Shown: piece after piece, positions 46,433-55,463 of the stretch
Position numbering within the stretch: position 1 is the first letter of the stretch
Layout: each line of letters begins with the position of its first letter
NCBI RefSeq assembly: GCF_024666615.1
Contig: NZ_CP088297.1
Span: 1,364,001-1,428,000, forward strand
DNA from: Aquabacterium sp. J223
GTDB lineage: Bacteria; Pseudomonadota; Gammaproteobacteria; Burkholderiales; Burkholderiaceae_C
DNA length: 64,000 bases
Direction: 5' to 3'
Notes under the pieces: generated by a model
Told to the model about the DNA's origin: nothing
What the model saw: the letters and a program-made list of their open reading frames with translations, nothing else
Database searches by the model: none
Translations under genes and position numbers: made by a program

Positions 46433-47446
46433 TCAGCCCTCCACGGTCACGCGCGGGTCGATCAGCGTGTACAGCAGGTCGACCAGCAGGTTGAGCAGCA
46501 CGAACAGCACCCCCATGGTGAGCACGAAGCCCTGGATGGGCGCGTAGTCGCTGGCGGTCAGCGCGTCGATGGCGTAGCTGCCCACGCCCGGCCAGCCGAA
46601 CACCTTCTCGACCACCACGCTGGAGCCCAGCATGAAGCCGAACACCATGCCGAGCGTGGTGACCACCGGCAGCAGCGCGTTGCGCAGCGCGTAGCGCACC
46701 AGGACCGTCACCGGCCCCAGCCCGCTGGCGCGCGCGGTGCGCACGAAGTCGGACGACAGCACCGCCAGCATGGAGCCGCGTGTCATGCGGGCGATCGGCG
46801 CCAGCACGAACAGCGCCATCGTGATGACCGGCAGCAGCAGCTGGGTGAAGCACGCCCACCACAGCGCCGGGTCGCCGGCCAGCGCGGCATCGACGAGGTA
46901 GAAGCCGGTGACCGGCGCCGGCGGCGAGTACAGCGGGTCCAGCCGGCCCAGCGGCGACGGCGCCCAGCCGAGCAGGAAGTAGAAGACGTACGACAGCAGC
47001 AGCCCGGTGAAGAAGATGGGCAGCGACACGCCGGCCGTGGTCAGCACCCGGCAGAGCTGGTCGATCCAGCTGCCCGGCCTGACGGCGGCGGCCACGCCCA
47101 GCGGCAGCGCGATGGTGCAGGCCAGCACCAGCGCCAGCAGCACCAGCTCCAGCGACGCCGGCAGCCGCGCCAGCAGTTCGGCCAGCACCGGCTGGCCGGT
47201 GGTCAGCGACTGGCCGAGGTCGCCGCGCGCCAGCTCGCCCAGGTAGCGCAGGAACTGCTCGGGCAGCGGCCGGTCCAGGCCCAGGCTCTTGCGCACCTGT
47301 TCGATGGCCTCCGGCGTGGCGGCGCCACCGGCGAAGAAGGCCGCCGGGTCGCCCGGCAGCGCGCGGGTGAGCAGGAAGGTGATGACCACCACCCCCACCA
47401 GGTTGGGCAGCGCGCCGAGCAGGCGCTTGCCGATGAGCTTGAGCAT
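46433..47446 (-). CDS. peptide/nickel-type ABC transporter permease (DppB)
   Basis: A 337-aa permease: KRLLGALPNLVGVVVITFLLTRALPGDPA is the classic DppB N-terminus, LGLDRPLPEQFLRYLGELARGDLGQS follows, and the coupling loop is RTARASGLGPVTVLVRYALRNALLPVV. Six helices. It partners the DppC-type gene; the matching solute-binding protein is probably the one at 57151-58770. Confidence 0.94.
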   Translation of the reverse strand: MLKLIGKRLLGALPNLVGVVVITFLLTRALPGDPAAFFAGGAATPEAIEQVRKSLGLDRPLPEQFLRYLGELARGDLGQSLTTGQPVLAELLARLPASLELVLLALVLACTIALPLGVAAAVRPGSWIDQLCRVLTTAGVSLPIFFTGLLLSYVFYFLLGWAPSPLGRLDPLYSPPAPVTGFYLVDAALAGDPALWWACFTQLLLPVITMALFVLAPIARMTRGSMLAVLSSDFVRTARASGLGPVTVLVRYALRNALLPVVTTLGMVFGFMLGSSVVVEKVFGWPGVGSYAIDALTASDYAPIQGFVLTMGVLFVLLNLLVDLLYTLIDPRVTVEG

Positions 47447-47455
47447 GGCGGGACC

Positions 47456-48151
47456 TCAGGCGGCGAGCGGGGCCGCGGCGCGCGTCGCCGCCTGCAGGGC
47501 GGACAGCGGTGCCGCCCAGCCGACGATGCCGCCCTGCGCCACCACCATCTCGATCGTGGTGGCGTGGAACTGCGGGAAGTAGCTGCCGCAGCAGTCGGTG
47601 ACGATCAGGCTGTCGAAGCCGCGGTCGTTGGCCTCGCGCATCGAGGTCTGCACGCAGACCTCGGTGGTCACGCCGGCGAACAGCAGGTGGGTGATGCCGG
47701 CCCAGCGCAGTTCGCTTTCCAGCGGCGTGGCCCAGAAGGCGCCCTTGCCCGGCTTGCGCAGCACCGTCTCGCCGGGCAGCGGCTGGCATTCGGCGACGAA
47801 GTCGGAGCCGGCCTCGCCGGCCACTAGCACCCGGCCCAGCGGCCCCGGATCGCCGATGCCGCAGGCCAGCCCGCCACGGGCGCGCTTGGCCGGCGGGCAG
47901 TCGGACAGGTCGGCCAGGTGGGCCTCCTGCGTGTGCACGATCTTCAGGCCGAGCGACCGGGCCCAGCCCAGCAGTTCGGCGCAGCGGGCGGCCACGCCGT
48001 CGAGCTGCGACACGTCGTTGCCCAGCAGCGCGCCGAAGCCGCCGGGTTCCAGGAAGTCGCGCTGCATGTCGATCACCACCAGCGCGGTGCGGCCGCGGCG
48101 GAAGGCGAAGGGGCCCGGGCGGGCGTCGACGCTGAGCAGGGTGTCGGGCAT
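47456..48151 (-). CDS. isochorismatase-family cysteine hydrolase
   Basis: A 231-aa amidohydrolase of the cysteine-hydrolase superfamily with triad Asp28 (VVIDMQRDF), Lys133 (LRKPGKGAF) and Cys166 (VTTEVCVQTS), plus the cis-peptide region AGVTTEV. It is close in layout to biuret and ureidoacrylate hydrolases and clearly paralogous to the BiuH-like protein at 51420-52100. It probably cleaves a terminal amide to release ammonia. It sits 9 bp before dppB in the array. Confidence 0.88.
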   Translation of the reverse strand: MPDTLLSVDARPGPFAFRRGRTALVVIDMQRDFLEPGGFGALLGNDVSQLDGVAARCAELLGWARSLGLKIVHTQEAHLADLSDCPPAKRARGGLACGIGDPGPLGRVLVAGEAGSDFVAECQPLPGETVLRKPGKGAFWATPLESELRWAGITHLLFAGVTTEVCVQTSMREANDRGFDSLIVTDCCGSYFPQFHATTIEMVVAQGGIVGWAAPLSALQAATRAAAPLAA

Positions 48152-48176
48152 GGCGTGGGCTCCTCCAGGGGTCGTG

Positions 48177-49796
48177 CTAGGCCGCGCGGGCCAGGGGCTC
48201 GTGCGATGAGCCGGCCGAGGTCTCGCCCGCCATCGCGCGGCCGAGCGCGGCGATGTCCACCGCCGCCCGGTCGGCGACCGGCACCTCGAGCGCGATGTGG
48301 CCGTGCGACATCACCAGCAGCCGGTCGGCCAGGGCGATGAGTTCGTCCAGGTCCTCGCTGATCAGCAGCACGCCGCAGCCGGCGGCCCGCGCGGCGCGCA
48401 GGCGGGCGTGGATCTCGGCGGCGGCCTGGAAGTCGAGACCGAAGCACGGATTGGCGACCAGCAGCAGCCGCGGGTTGGACGACAGCTCGCGCGCCAGCAC
48501 GGCGCGCTGCACGTTGCCGCCGGACAGCGAGGCGATGGGCGCCTGCGGCCCGGTGGTCTTGACCTTGAAGTGGGCGATGCCCTGCAGCGCCTGCGCGCGC
48601 ATGGCCGAGCGCGAGAGGTAGAGCCCCGCCGCCTTGAGCGGCGCCACGTCGAAGTTGCGCAGCGCCAGGTTCTCTTCCACCGACAGCCGGCCGACGCAGG
48701 CGTTGTGCAGCGGCTCTTCGGGTAGGCTGGCCACCCGGGCCTGCCGCGCGGCCTTGCGCGTCGGTGCGTAGGGCTGGCCGTCGACCTGCAGCCGGCCGGC
48801 GGCCAGCGGCAGCACGCCGGTGAGCGCGGCCATCAGCTCGCGCTGGCCGTTGCCCGACACGCCGGCGATGCCGACGATCTCGCCCGGCGCCACGTCGAGG
48901 CTGACGCCGTCGACCACCAGGCGCCCGGATGCGGGATCGGCCACCGACACGCCCTGCAGCGCCAGCCGTGGCGCCTGGCCGGCGGCGGCCGTCGGCCGGC
49001 CCGCGGCCGGCGGCGCGGCCGTGGGATCGAGCTCGGCCTGCAGCGCCGCCGGCAGGCCGGTGGGCAGGGCGACGGCGCTGCCCGCGGTGGCGGCGTCGGC
49101 GCCCATCATCCAGCCGGCCAGGGTGTCGCGGTCGATGTCGGCCACCCGGGCCTCGCCGGCCAGGTGGCCGCGGCGCAGCACCGTCACCGCGTCGCAGTAG
49201 CCGAAGACCTCGCGGAACTTGTGCGTGATGATGAGCACCGACAGCGCGCCCGACTGCGTCATCGCCTTCATGCGGCCCAGCACCTCGTCGGCCTCCTGTG
49301 GCGTCAGCACCGAGGTCGGCTCGTCCAGCACCAGGAAGCGGCGCTGGGTGTAGAGCTGCTTCAGGATCTCCAGCTTCTGCTTCTCGCCGGCCGACAGCTC
49401 GGCGCAACGCCGGTCCAGCGGCAGGGGGAAGGGCGCGGTGGCCATGAAGGCGTCGAGCTTGCGCCGCTCGGCCTTCCAGTCGATCCAGCCCGGCAGGGTG
49501 TCGCTGGCCAGCGCCAGGTTCTCGGCCACCGTCATGCCGGGCGCCAGCGTGAAGTGCTGGAAGATCATGCCCAGGCCCAGCCGCGCCGCGTCGCGCGGGC
49601 TCCTGATGTCGTGCTCGCGGCCATCGACCGTGACCGCGCCCTCGTCGGCGGGCTGGAAACCGATCAGCGCCTTGACCAGCGTGCTCTTGCCGGCGCCGTT
49701 CTCGCCGAGCAGGGCGTGGAAGCTGCCCTTCTCGACGGTCATGCTGACGTCGGTCAGCGCCTGGAAGGCGCCGAAGCGCTTGCTCATGCGGAGCAT
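48177..49796 (-). CDS. BMP/nucleoside-type ABC transporter ATP-binding protein (two ABC domains)
   Basis: A 539-aa dual ATPase of the sugar/purine-nucleoside importer type. Domain 1: GENGAGKST, LSAGEKQKLEI, FLVLDEPTSVLTP. Domain 2 (from about residue 275): GVSGNGQREL in place of a full Walker A, LSGGNVQRAVLARE, and LLVANPCFGLD. Degenerate second sites are normal for this group. The start at 49796 (MLRMSKRFG) is short; an ATG at 49849 (MSQLIPPP) would give a natural leader if one more G were present in the G5 run near 49826-49830. It serves the permeases at 52109-54142. Confidence 0.9.
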   Translation of the reverse strand: MLRMSKRFGAFQALTDVSMTVEKGSFHALLGENGAGKSTLVKALIGFQPADEGAVTVDGREHDIRSPRDAARLGLGMIFQHFTLAPGMTVAENLALASDTLPGWIDWKAERRKLDAFMATAPFPLPLDRRCAELSAGEKQKLEILKQLYTQRRFLVLDEPTSVLTPQEADEVLGRMKAMTQSGALSVLIITHKFREVFGYCDAVTVLRRGHLAGEARVADIDRDTLAGWMMGADAATAGSAVALPTGLPAALQAELDPTAAPPAAGRPTAAAGQAPRLALQGVSVADPASGRLVVDGVSLDVAPGEIVGIAGVSGNGQRELMAALTGVLPLAAGRLQVDGQPYAPTRKAARQARVASLPEEPLHNACVGRLSVEENLALRNFDVAPLKAAGLYLSRSAMRAQALQGIAHFKVKTTGPQAPIASLSGGNVQRAVLARELSSNPRLLLVANPCFGLDFQAAAEIHARLRAARAAGCGVLLISEDLDELIALADRLLVMSHGHIALEVPVADRAAVDIAALGRAMAGETSAGSSHEPLARAA

Positions 49797-50402
49797 GGCG
49801 ACGCTGGCGGCGCCTTCTGGCTTCTTGGGGGAGGGATGAGCTGGCTCATGTGTGGGTCTTTGTGGTTAGAGCCCGTGGGCCTGCGCGGCCCACGCCCGCG
49901 GTAACTTTCTTTTGGTCTTGCCCAAAAGAAAGTCACCAAAGAAAAGGGCGCTCAACATCCGATCGCGCTCTCGAACTGGATGACGGGGCCCGCTTATCGC
50001 TCCAGTTCCTGCCTGCCACCAGGCCCTGCCGCAGTCAGTGAGTGAGGTGGACGTTCCACCAACGGCAGCTTCCGGCAGCGCTCGTGTCGAGTCCCGCGCC
50101 GCTTCGCTTCGCTCGCTTGCAAGCCCGAAGGCACCTCCTGCGCCCACTGGCTGCTGTAGGCGAGCGCAGCGACGCCGCGACAAGCGGACCCCGGTGGCCG
50201 TGAGGGAGCGAAATCGGATGTTGTGTTGAGGCCCTTTTCTTTGGTTGCTTTCTTTTGGGCCACCAAAAGAAAGAACCGCGGGTGTGGGCCGCGCAGGCCC
50301 ACGGGCTGCACCGCAAAGCAGAGCCCGCGAGGCCATCACCTCAAGCCGCCTTGCCCAACCGCGGCAACACCCACGGCAACGACGCCTGCGGCACCACCGG
50401 AT
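49797..50402. other. gene-free gap holding an inverted-repeat element
   Basis: 606 bp between the BMP-type ATPase gene and the formamidase-like gene. Several short open frames exist on both strands, but they mirror each other across the palindrome and encode no recognisable protein. The content is the inverted repeat described separately. Confidence 0.7.
49871..50307. repeat. about 440-bp inverted-repeat element with CCAAAAGAAAG arms
   Basis: The left arm (49871-49963) and the reverse complement of the right arm (50213-50307) agree at about 90 percent: GCCCGTGGGCCTGCGCGGCC, then a CTTTCTTTTGG / CCAAAAGAAAG pair, then CCAAAGAAAAGGGC and CAACATCCGAT. Weaker pairing (GGGGCCCGCTTATCGC against GGGGTCCGCTTGTCGC) extends another 45 bp inward. 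Each arm also contains its own small hairpin. No transposase, so possibly a MITE-like or REP-type element. Confidence 0.75.
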
Positions 50403-51398
50403 TCACCTCGGCCCCCGGTACGACCGGGACGGCGCATCGAACCCGCAAGAGGTGCCATCGGTCACCTCCACCGACCAGGGCAGCGCGTACCGCCCCGCCA
50501 CCATGTCCTGCATGAAGGTGTAGGGGCAGTCCTGCGCCCCGCCCTTCACCGCCACGTAGCCGCGGTGGTAGAGCTGGTACGGGTTGTTCTCCACGCCCCA
50601 GCCGGCGCGCGCCTCGCGCACGAGGTCGGGCCGCACCTCGCAGGTGATGATCTCGTCCGGCCGCCCGCCGCCTTCGACCAGCACCGTGCCGTCGAACTGG
50701 CAGACCATGCCCTCGCCCATCGAGTCGAAGCTGCCGTCGCTGCCGCACAGGCACACGCTGGCGGTCACCGCCAGGTTCTGGAAGGCGTTGGCCTGGTTGG
50801 TGATCTTCCAGGCGTGGCGGATGGGCGCGGTGTAGCCCGCCGTGCGCAGGATGACCTCGGCGCCCTTGTAGGCCGCCTCGCGGGCCATCTCGGGGAACAT
50901 GCCGTCGTGGCAGATGATCAGCGCCAGCGTGCTGCCGTTGGGGCCCTTGCACACCGGCACGCCCAGGTTGCCCGGCTCCCAGGGCTCCACCGGAACCCAG
51001 GGGTGCAGCTTGCGGTAGTACAGCTGGATCGCGCCCTGGTCGTCGATGATCAGGCCGCTGTTGTACGGGTTGCCGTGCGGGTTGGCCTCCATGATGGAGA
51101 AGCAGCCCCAGATGCGGTGCTCGACGCAGGCGGCCTTGAACGCCGCCACCTCCGGCCCGTCGAGCGTGCACATGAGCGCCGGGTCGGTGCTCATCGACAG
51201 GCCGTGCAGCGCGTATTCGGGGAACACGACCAGGTCCATGCCCGGCTGGTTGCGCCGCGCCTTGCCGACCAGCTCGACGATGCGCGCCGCCTGCGCCTTC
51301 AGTTGCGCCGGCGTCTCGACCACCGGCAGCTGCAGCTGCACCAGGCCGATGCCGACACCGTGCTTGGACTTGTTGAGTCCGCCCAGTCCTGTGGTCAT
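50403..51398 (-). CDS. formamidase/aliphatic-amidase-like nitrilase-superfamily hydrolase
   Basis: A 331-aa carbon-nitrogen hydrolase with the Glu-Lys-Cys triad at Glu61 (VVFPEYALHG), Lys130 (YYRKLHPW) and Cys163 (IICHDGMFPE). Order and spacing are those of AmiF/AmiE-type amidases; GNLGVPVCKGPNGSTLALIICHDGM and WGVENNPYQLYHRGYVAVKGG resemble formamidase closely. Likely reaction: a small amide to acid plus ammonia. It lies 21 bp after the BiuH-like gene and just before an inverted-repeat element. Confidence 0.88.
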   Translation of the reverse strand: MTTGLGGLNKSKHGVGIGLVQLQLPVVETPAQLKAQAARIVELVGKARRNQPGMDLVVFPEYALHGLSMSTDPALMCTLDGPEVAAFKAACVEHRIWGCFSIMEANPHGNPYNSGLIIDDQGAIQLYYRKLHPWVPVEPWEPGNLGVPVCKGPNGSTLALIICHDGMFPEMAREAAYKGAEVILRTAGYTAPIRHAWKITNQANAFQNLAVTASVCLCGSDGSFDSMGEGMVCQFDGTVLVEGGGRPDEIITCEVRPDLVREARAGWGVENNPYQLYHRGYVAVKGGAQDCPYTFMQDMVAGRYALPWSVEVTDGTSCGFDAPSRSYRGPR

Positions 51399-51419
51399 CT
51401 CGATACTCCTTGGGATGGT

Positions 51420-52100
51420 TCAGGCCAGCGCTGCCAGCAGGGCAGCGGAAGAGGCGACGGCGCCGAAGACGCCGCCCTGCATGGTCACCATCTTCAGCGC
51501 CGCCTCGTGGTTGCCGCGGTCGGTGGCGCCGGTGCCGTCGCTGACGATCACGCATTCGAGGCCGCGGTCGTTGGCCTCGCGCATGGTCGTGTGCACGCAC
51601 ACGTCGGTGGTGATGCCGGTGAGGATGAGGTGCCGGATGCCGCGCGTGTGCAGCAGCAGCTCGAGGTCGGTGGCGTAGAACGAGCCCTTGCCCGGCTTGT
51701 CGATGATGGCCTCGCCGGGCAGCGGGGCCAGTTCGTCGATGATGTTCCAGCCCGGCTCGCCGCGGACGAGGATGCGGCCGCAGGGCCCCTCGTCGCCGAT
51801 GCCGGCGCCGATCTGCCGCGAGCGCCAGCGCTTGTTGGCGGGCAGGTCGGCCAGGTCGGGCCGGTGGCCTTCGCGGGTGTGGATGACGTGCAGGCCGACG
51901 CGGCGCGCCGCGTCCAGCAGCGACTGGATGGGGCCGATCGGCGCGCGGGTGAGCGACAGGTCGTAGCCCATCTTGTCGACGTAGCCGCCGATGCCGCAGA
52001 AGTCGGTCTGCATGTCGATGATGACCAGCGCGGTGTCGGCCGGCGTCCAGTCGTCGTAGGGCCAGGCGTAGGGCTTCGCGTCGACCTTGTTCAAGCTCAT
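51420..52100 (-). CDS. biuH: biuret amidohydrolase (BiuH-like cysteine hydrolase)
   Basis: A 226-aa cysteine hydrolase with Asp29 (VIIDMQTDF), Lys135 ([10 protein letters not shown]) and Cys168 ([10 protein letters not shown]). Beyond the triad, the stretches [53 protein letters not shown] and [10 protein letters not shown] match what I recall of characterised biuret hydrolase. The reaction would be biuret to allophanate plus ammonia, feeding the AtzF-type enzyme of the same array. It is 8 bp downstream of the permease gene. Confidence 0.85.
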   Translation of the reverse strand: MSLNKVDAKPYAWPYDDWTPADTALVIIDMQTDFCGIGGYVDKMGYDLSLTRAPIGPIQSLLDAARRVGLHVIHTREGHRPDLADLPANKRWRSRQIGAGIGDEGPCGRILVRGEPGWNIIDELAPLPGEAIIDKPGKGSFYATDLELLLHTRGIRHLILTGITTDVCVHTTMREANDRGLECVIVSDGTGATDRGNHEAALKMVTMQGGVFGAVASSAALLAALA

Positions 52101-52108
52101 GACGGACC

Positions 52109-53061
52109 TCAACGGTTGAGAGACAGCTCGCCCGGCGCGCCGGCCTCGGCGCTCGGCCGGCCGATGCCGATCAGGATGGCCAGCGTCACCACGTAGGGCA
52201 GCGCGGCCAGCAGGTAGTAGCCCTGGCTGTAGCCCAGCGCCTGCAGCGCCGGGCTGATGGCCGATGCACCGCCGAACAGCAGCGCCGCCCAGATGCAGCG
52301 CCGCGGGTCCCAGCGCGCGAAGATGACCAGCGCCACCGCCATCACGCCCTGGCCGCTGGACAGCGCCTCGCTCCAGGCGCCGGGGTAGAACAGCGACAGC
52401 GACGCGCCGCCGACGCCGGCGCAGGCGCCGCCGAAGGCGGTGGCGCCCATGCGGTAGCGGCCCACCGCCAGGCCGAAGGCACGCGCCGCGGGGTCGCTGT
52501 CGCCGACCACGCGCAGCTTCAGCCCGATGCGGCTTCGCTGCAGCACCAGGTGCACCGCCAGCGCGCCGACCAGGCCGAGCACGAACAGCGGGTTGATGTC
52601 CAGCGCGGCGCGCAGCGCGGGCTGGTCGGTCAGCGCGGTGCCGATCGGCACCGCGGGCAGCGGCGGTGCGCTCGGCTGGATCAGCGGCTTGCCGAGCCAG
52701 AAGGCCAGGCCGGAGCCGGCCAGCATGAGCGCGATGCCGAGCGCGATGTCGTTGACCCGGGGCAGCCCGCACAACAGGCCGTGCAGCAGGCCGAGCACCG
52801 TGCCCACCAGCGCCGCGGCCAGCACCCCGAGCCAGGGCTGGCCGGTGCCCAGCGACACCGCGAAGGCGGTCATCGCGCCCATCAGCAGCGTGCCCTCCAG
52901 GCCGAGGTTGATGCGGCCGGCCTTCTCGGTCACCGTCTCGCCGAGGCTGACCCACAGCAGCGGCGTGCCGACGCGGATGGCGCCGCCGAGGATGGCCAGC
53001 GGCACCCCCACAGACCGAGGCCGGTGACGGTGGCGGCGGTGGCTTGGGCGACGTCAGCCAT
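52109..53061 (-). pseudogene. BMP/nucleoside-type ABC transporter permease (second), frameshifted near start
   Basis: A permease of about 318 aa. The ATG at 53061 overlaps the preceding stop as ATGGCTGA and begins [18 protein letters not shown]; the rest ([39 protein letters not shown]) is in another frame. A C5 run at 53005-53009 (plus strand) with one more base would join them as GLWGVPLAIL. An internal GTG at 53011 gives a 300-aa product if the shift is real. About eight hydrophobic helices; [18 protein letters not shown] is the family hallmark (YufQ/NupQ-type). Confidence 0.8.
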
Positions 53062-54142
53062 GGGCGGGCTCCGCGATCACGGTGGGGGCGGGCGGTGCGG
53101 CGGCTCGGCGCTGCCGCTGCGGCCAGCGGCGGCCGCGCAGCGTCTCGCAGCCGATGAGGGCGACGAAGGCGAAGCCCAGCAGCACCAGCACCGCCGCGTC
53201 GGGCAGGCCGAGGCGGCGCTGCAGCAGGCTGCCGCTGGCGGCGATGCCGCCGACCAGCACCGCCACCGGGATCACGCCCCAGGGCGAGAAGCGGGCGGCG
53301 AAGGCGATGAGGATGCCGGTGGTGCCGTAGCCGGCCAGCAGCGAGGCGTTGGCCGCGCCGTGCACCGCGGCCACCTCGACCGCGCCGGCGAGGCCGGCGC
53401 AGGCCCCGCCGGCGGCGCAGGCGCCGATGGTCAGCGCCGACACCCTCAGGCCCACGCCCAGTCCGGTGGTCGGGTTGCCGCCGGCCACCCGCAGGGCCAG
53501 GCCCAGCGGCGTGAACTTCAGCACCGCACCGGCGACGACCGCGGCGATCAGCCCCAGGCCCAGGCCCCAGTGCACGTCCAGCCCCGGCAGCGGCGGCAGC
53601 ATCAGCGCCTCCGGCAGCGGGTGGGTCGAGGGCTTGTTCAGGCTGGCCGGGTCGCGCAGCACCGTCTCCACCATCTGGTTGAACACCGCGATCGCGATGA
53701 AGCTCATGAGCAGGCTGGCGATGGTCTCGTTGACCTCGCGCGCCTCGCGCAGCCAGCCGACGAGGCCGATCCACAGCCCGCCGACCAGCGCACCGGCCAG
53801 CGCCATCAGCGGCCAGACCACCACCGCCGGCTGCGCCTGCATCGCATGGCCGAGGGCCGCGGCGGCCAGGCCGCCCAGGCCCAGCGCGCCCTCGCTGCCG
53901 ATGATCGTCCGGCCGGCCTGCGCCGGCAGCGCGACCGACAGCCCGGTCAGCAGCAGCGGCGCGGCGCGCTGCAGCGTGTTCTGCCAGGCGAAGGCATCGC
54001 CGAAGCCGCCCTGCAGGATGAGCGACCACACCTCCACCGGCGGAAAGCCGGCCAGGCCGACGGCCAGCGAGAAGGCGACCACCGTCAGCACCAGTGCCGC
54101 ACCGGCCGGTATCAGCGACGACAGCAACTCACGCACGTTCAT
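53054..54142 (-). CDS. BMP/nucleoside-type ABC transporter permease (first)
   Basis: A 362-aa permease (YufP/NupP type): [79 protein letters not shown] is characteristic, followed by about eight further helices. Its last codons overlap the next permease gene by 8 bp, implying stoichiometric coupling. Confidence 0.92.
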   Translation of the reverse strand: MNVRELLSSLIPAGAALVLTVVAFSLAVGLAGFPPVEVWSLILQGGFGDAFAWQNTLQRAAPLLLTGLSVALPAQAGRTIIGSEGALGLGGLAAAALGHAMQAQPAVVVWPLMALAGALVGGLWIGLVGWLREAREVNETIASLLMSFIAIAVFNQMVETVLRDPASLNKPSTHPLPEALMLPPLPGLDVHWGLGLGLIAAVVAGAVLKFTPLGLALRVAGGNPTTGLGVGLRVSALTIGACAAGGACAGLAGAVEVAAVHGAANASLLAGYGTTGILIAFAARFSPWGVIPVAVLVGGIAASGSLLQRRLGLPDAAVLVLLGFAFVALIGCETLRGRRWPQRQRRAAAPPAPTVIAEPAHG

Positions 54143-54253
54143 GACAGCGCCTGGTTGAAGCTGCCGCAGGCAGCTTGTCCTTCATGCTGGAACCCCCCTC
54201 CCGGAGGGGGGCAGGGGGGAGCGAAACGAACCCCGGAAGGGGAGCGGGCGCAG

Positions 54254-55387
54254 TCAGCTGATGCTGCCGATCACACCCTCAACCAAGTAGTTCATTTTTT
54301 CCAGCTCGCCGTTGAACTGGTCGAGGTTGCTGCCCTTGGGGATCACCACCGCGCCCTTGTTGTCCTTCAGCTCGCCCTTGAAGATGACGTAGGTGCCCTT
54401 CATCATCTCGGCCTTCACCGCGTCGGCCTTGGTCTTGGCGGCGGCCGGCACCGCGGTGCCGTAGGGGCTCATCTTCACGTAGCCGTCCTTGAGGCCGCCG
54501 CGCAGCACGTTGGGCATCGGCGCGCCGCTCTGCGCCGCCTTGATCTGCGCGGTGTAGGGCGTGGCCCAGTCCCATTCGGCGCCGGTGAGGTAGCCCTTGG
54601 GCGCCAGCGCGGCCTGGCTGGCGTGGTAGCCGCAGCTGAAGACGCCGCGCTTCTCGGCGGTCTCGACCACCACCTTCGGGCTGTCGACGTGGCAGGTCAG
54701 CACGTCCACGCCCTGGTCGATCAGGCTGGTCGTGGCCTCGGCCTCCTTGACCGGCATCGACCAGTCGCCGGTGAAGATCACGCGGGTCGTGAAGGCCGGG
54801 TCGATGCTCTTGGCGCCGAGCGTGAAGGCGTTGATGTTGCGCAGCACCTGCGGGATGGGCTTGGCCGCGATGAAGCCCAGCTTCTTGCTCTTGCTGACGT
54901 GCGCCGCGACGATGCCCGACAGGAACTGGCACTCGTCGATGTAGCCGAAGTAGCTGCTGGTGTTCTTCGGGTGCTTGCCCTCGGTCCACAGGCCGCCGCA
55001 ATGGGCGAAGCGCACCTTGGGGTACTTCTCCGCCATCTTGATCATGTGCGGGTCGAAGTAGCCGAAGCTGGTCGGGAAGATCAGGGTGGCCTTGTCCTGG
55101 TTGATCATGGCCTCCATCGTCTTCTGCACGGCCACCGTCTCGGGCACGTTCTCTTCCTCGACCACCTTCACGCCGGGCAGCTTCTTGATCAGCGCGGCGG
55201 CCTGGGCCTGCGCCTGGTTGTAGCCGAAGTCGGTGCGCGGGCCGACGTAGATGACGCCGACGACCAGCGGCGTGCCCTGCGCCATGGCCTCCTGCCAGGC
55301 CGGCAGCAGGGCGGTGGTGCCGAGGGCGGCGCCGGCCTGCAGGACGCGGCGGCGGTTGAGGGCGAGGGCGAGGCGGGGATCGGTCAT
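54254..55387 (-). CDS. BMP-family ABC transporter substrate-binding protein
   Basis: A 377-aa periplasmic lipoprotein-like receptor of the BMP/PnrA type. The signal NRRRVLQAGAALGTTALLPAW is Tat-like. PLVVGVIYVGPRTDFGYNQAQ, FPTSFGYFDPHMIKMAEKYPKVRFAHCGG, YIDECQFLSGIVAAHVSKSKKLGFIAAKPIPQVLRNINAFTLGA are canonical. BMP proteins often bind nucleosides, but here the neighbours (amidases) suggest a ureide or other nitrogen-rich ligand. It precedes two matching permease genes. Confidence 0.92.
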   Translation of the reverse strand: MTDPRLALALNRRRVLQAGAALGTTALLPAWQEAMAQGTPLVVGVIYVGPRTDFGYNQAQAQAAALIKKLPGVKVVEEENVPETVAVQKTMEAMINQDKATLIFPTSFGYFDPHMIKMAEKYPKVRFAHCGGLWTEGKHPKNTSSYFGYIDECQFLSGIVAAHVSKSKKLGFIAAKPIPQVLRNINAFTLGAKSIDPAFTTRVIFTGDWSMPVKEAEATTSLIDQGVDVLTCHVDSPKVVVETAEKRGVFSCGYHASQAALAPKGYLTGAEWDWATPYTAQIKAAQSGAPMPNVLRGGLKDGYVKMSPYGTAVPAAAKTKADAVKAEMMKGTYVIFKGELKDNKGAVVIPKGSNLDQFNGELEKMNYLVEGVIGSIS

Positions 55388-55463
55388 GGCGGGCTCCTGT
55401 GGGGAACGGGGCAGGGGGACGGCGGGGAGGGGAACGGCAATCGGGTGTGGACGGCGGCGGAGG

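Noticed and set aside
50223-52196. 657-codon plus-strand frame and shorter frames around 50.2-50.5 kb
   Set aside because: Antisense to the formamidase-like and BiuH genes and partly inside the inverted-repeat element; composition is His/Arg/Gln-rich.
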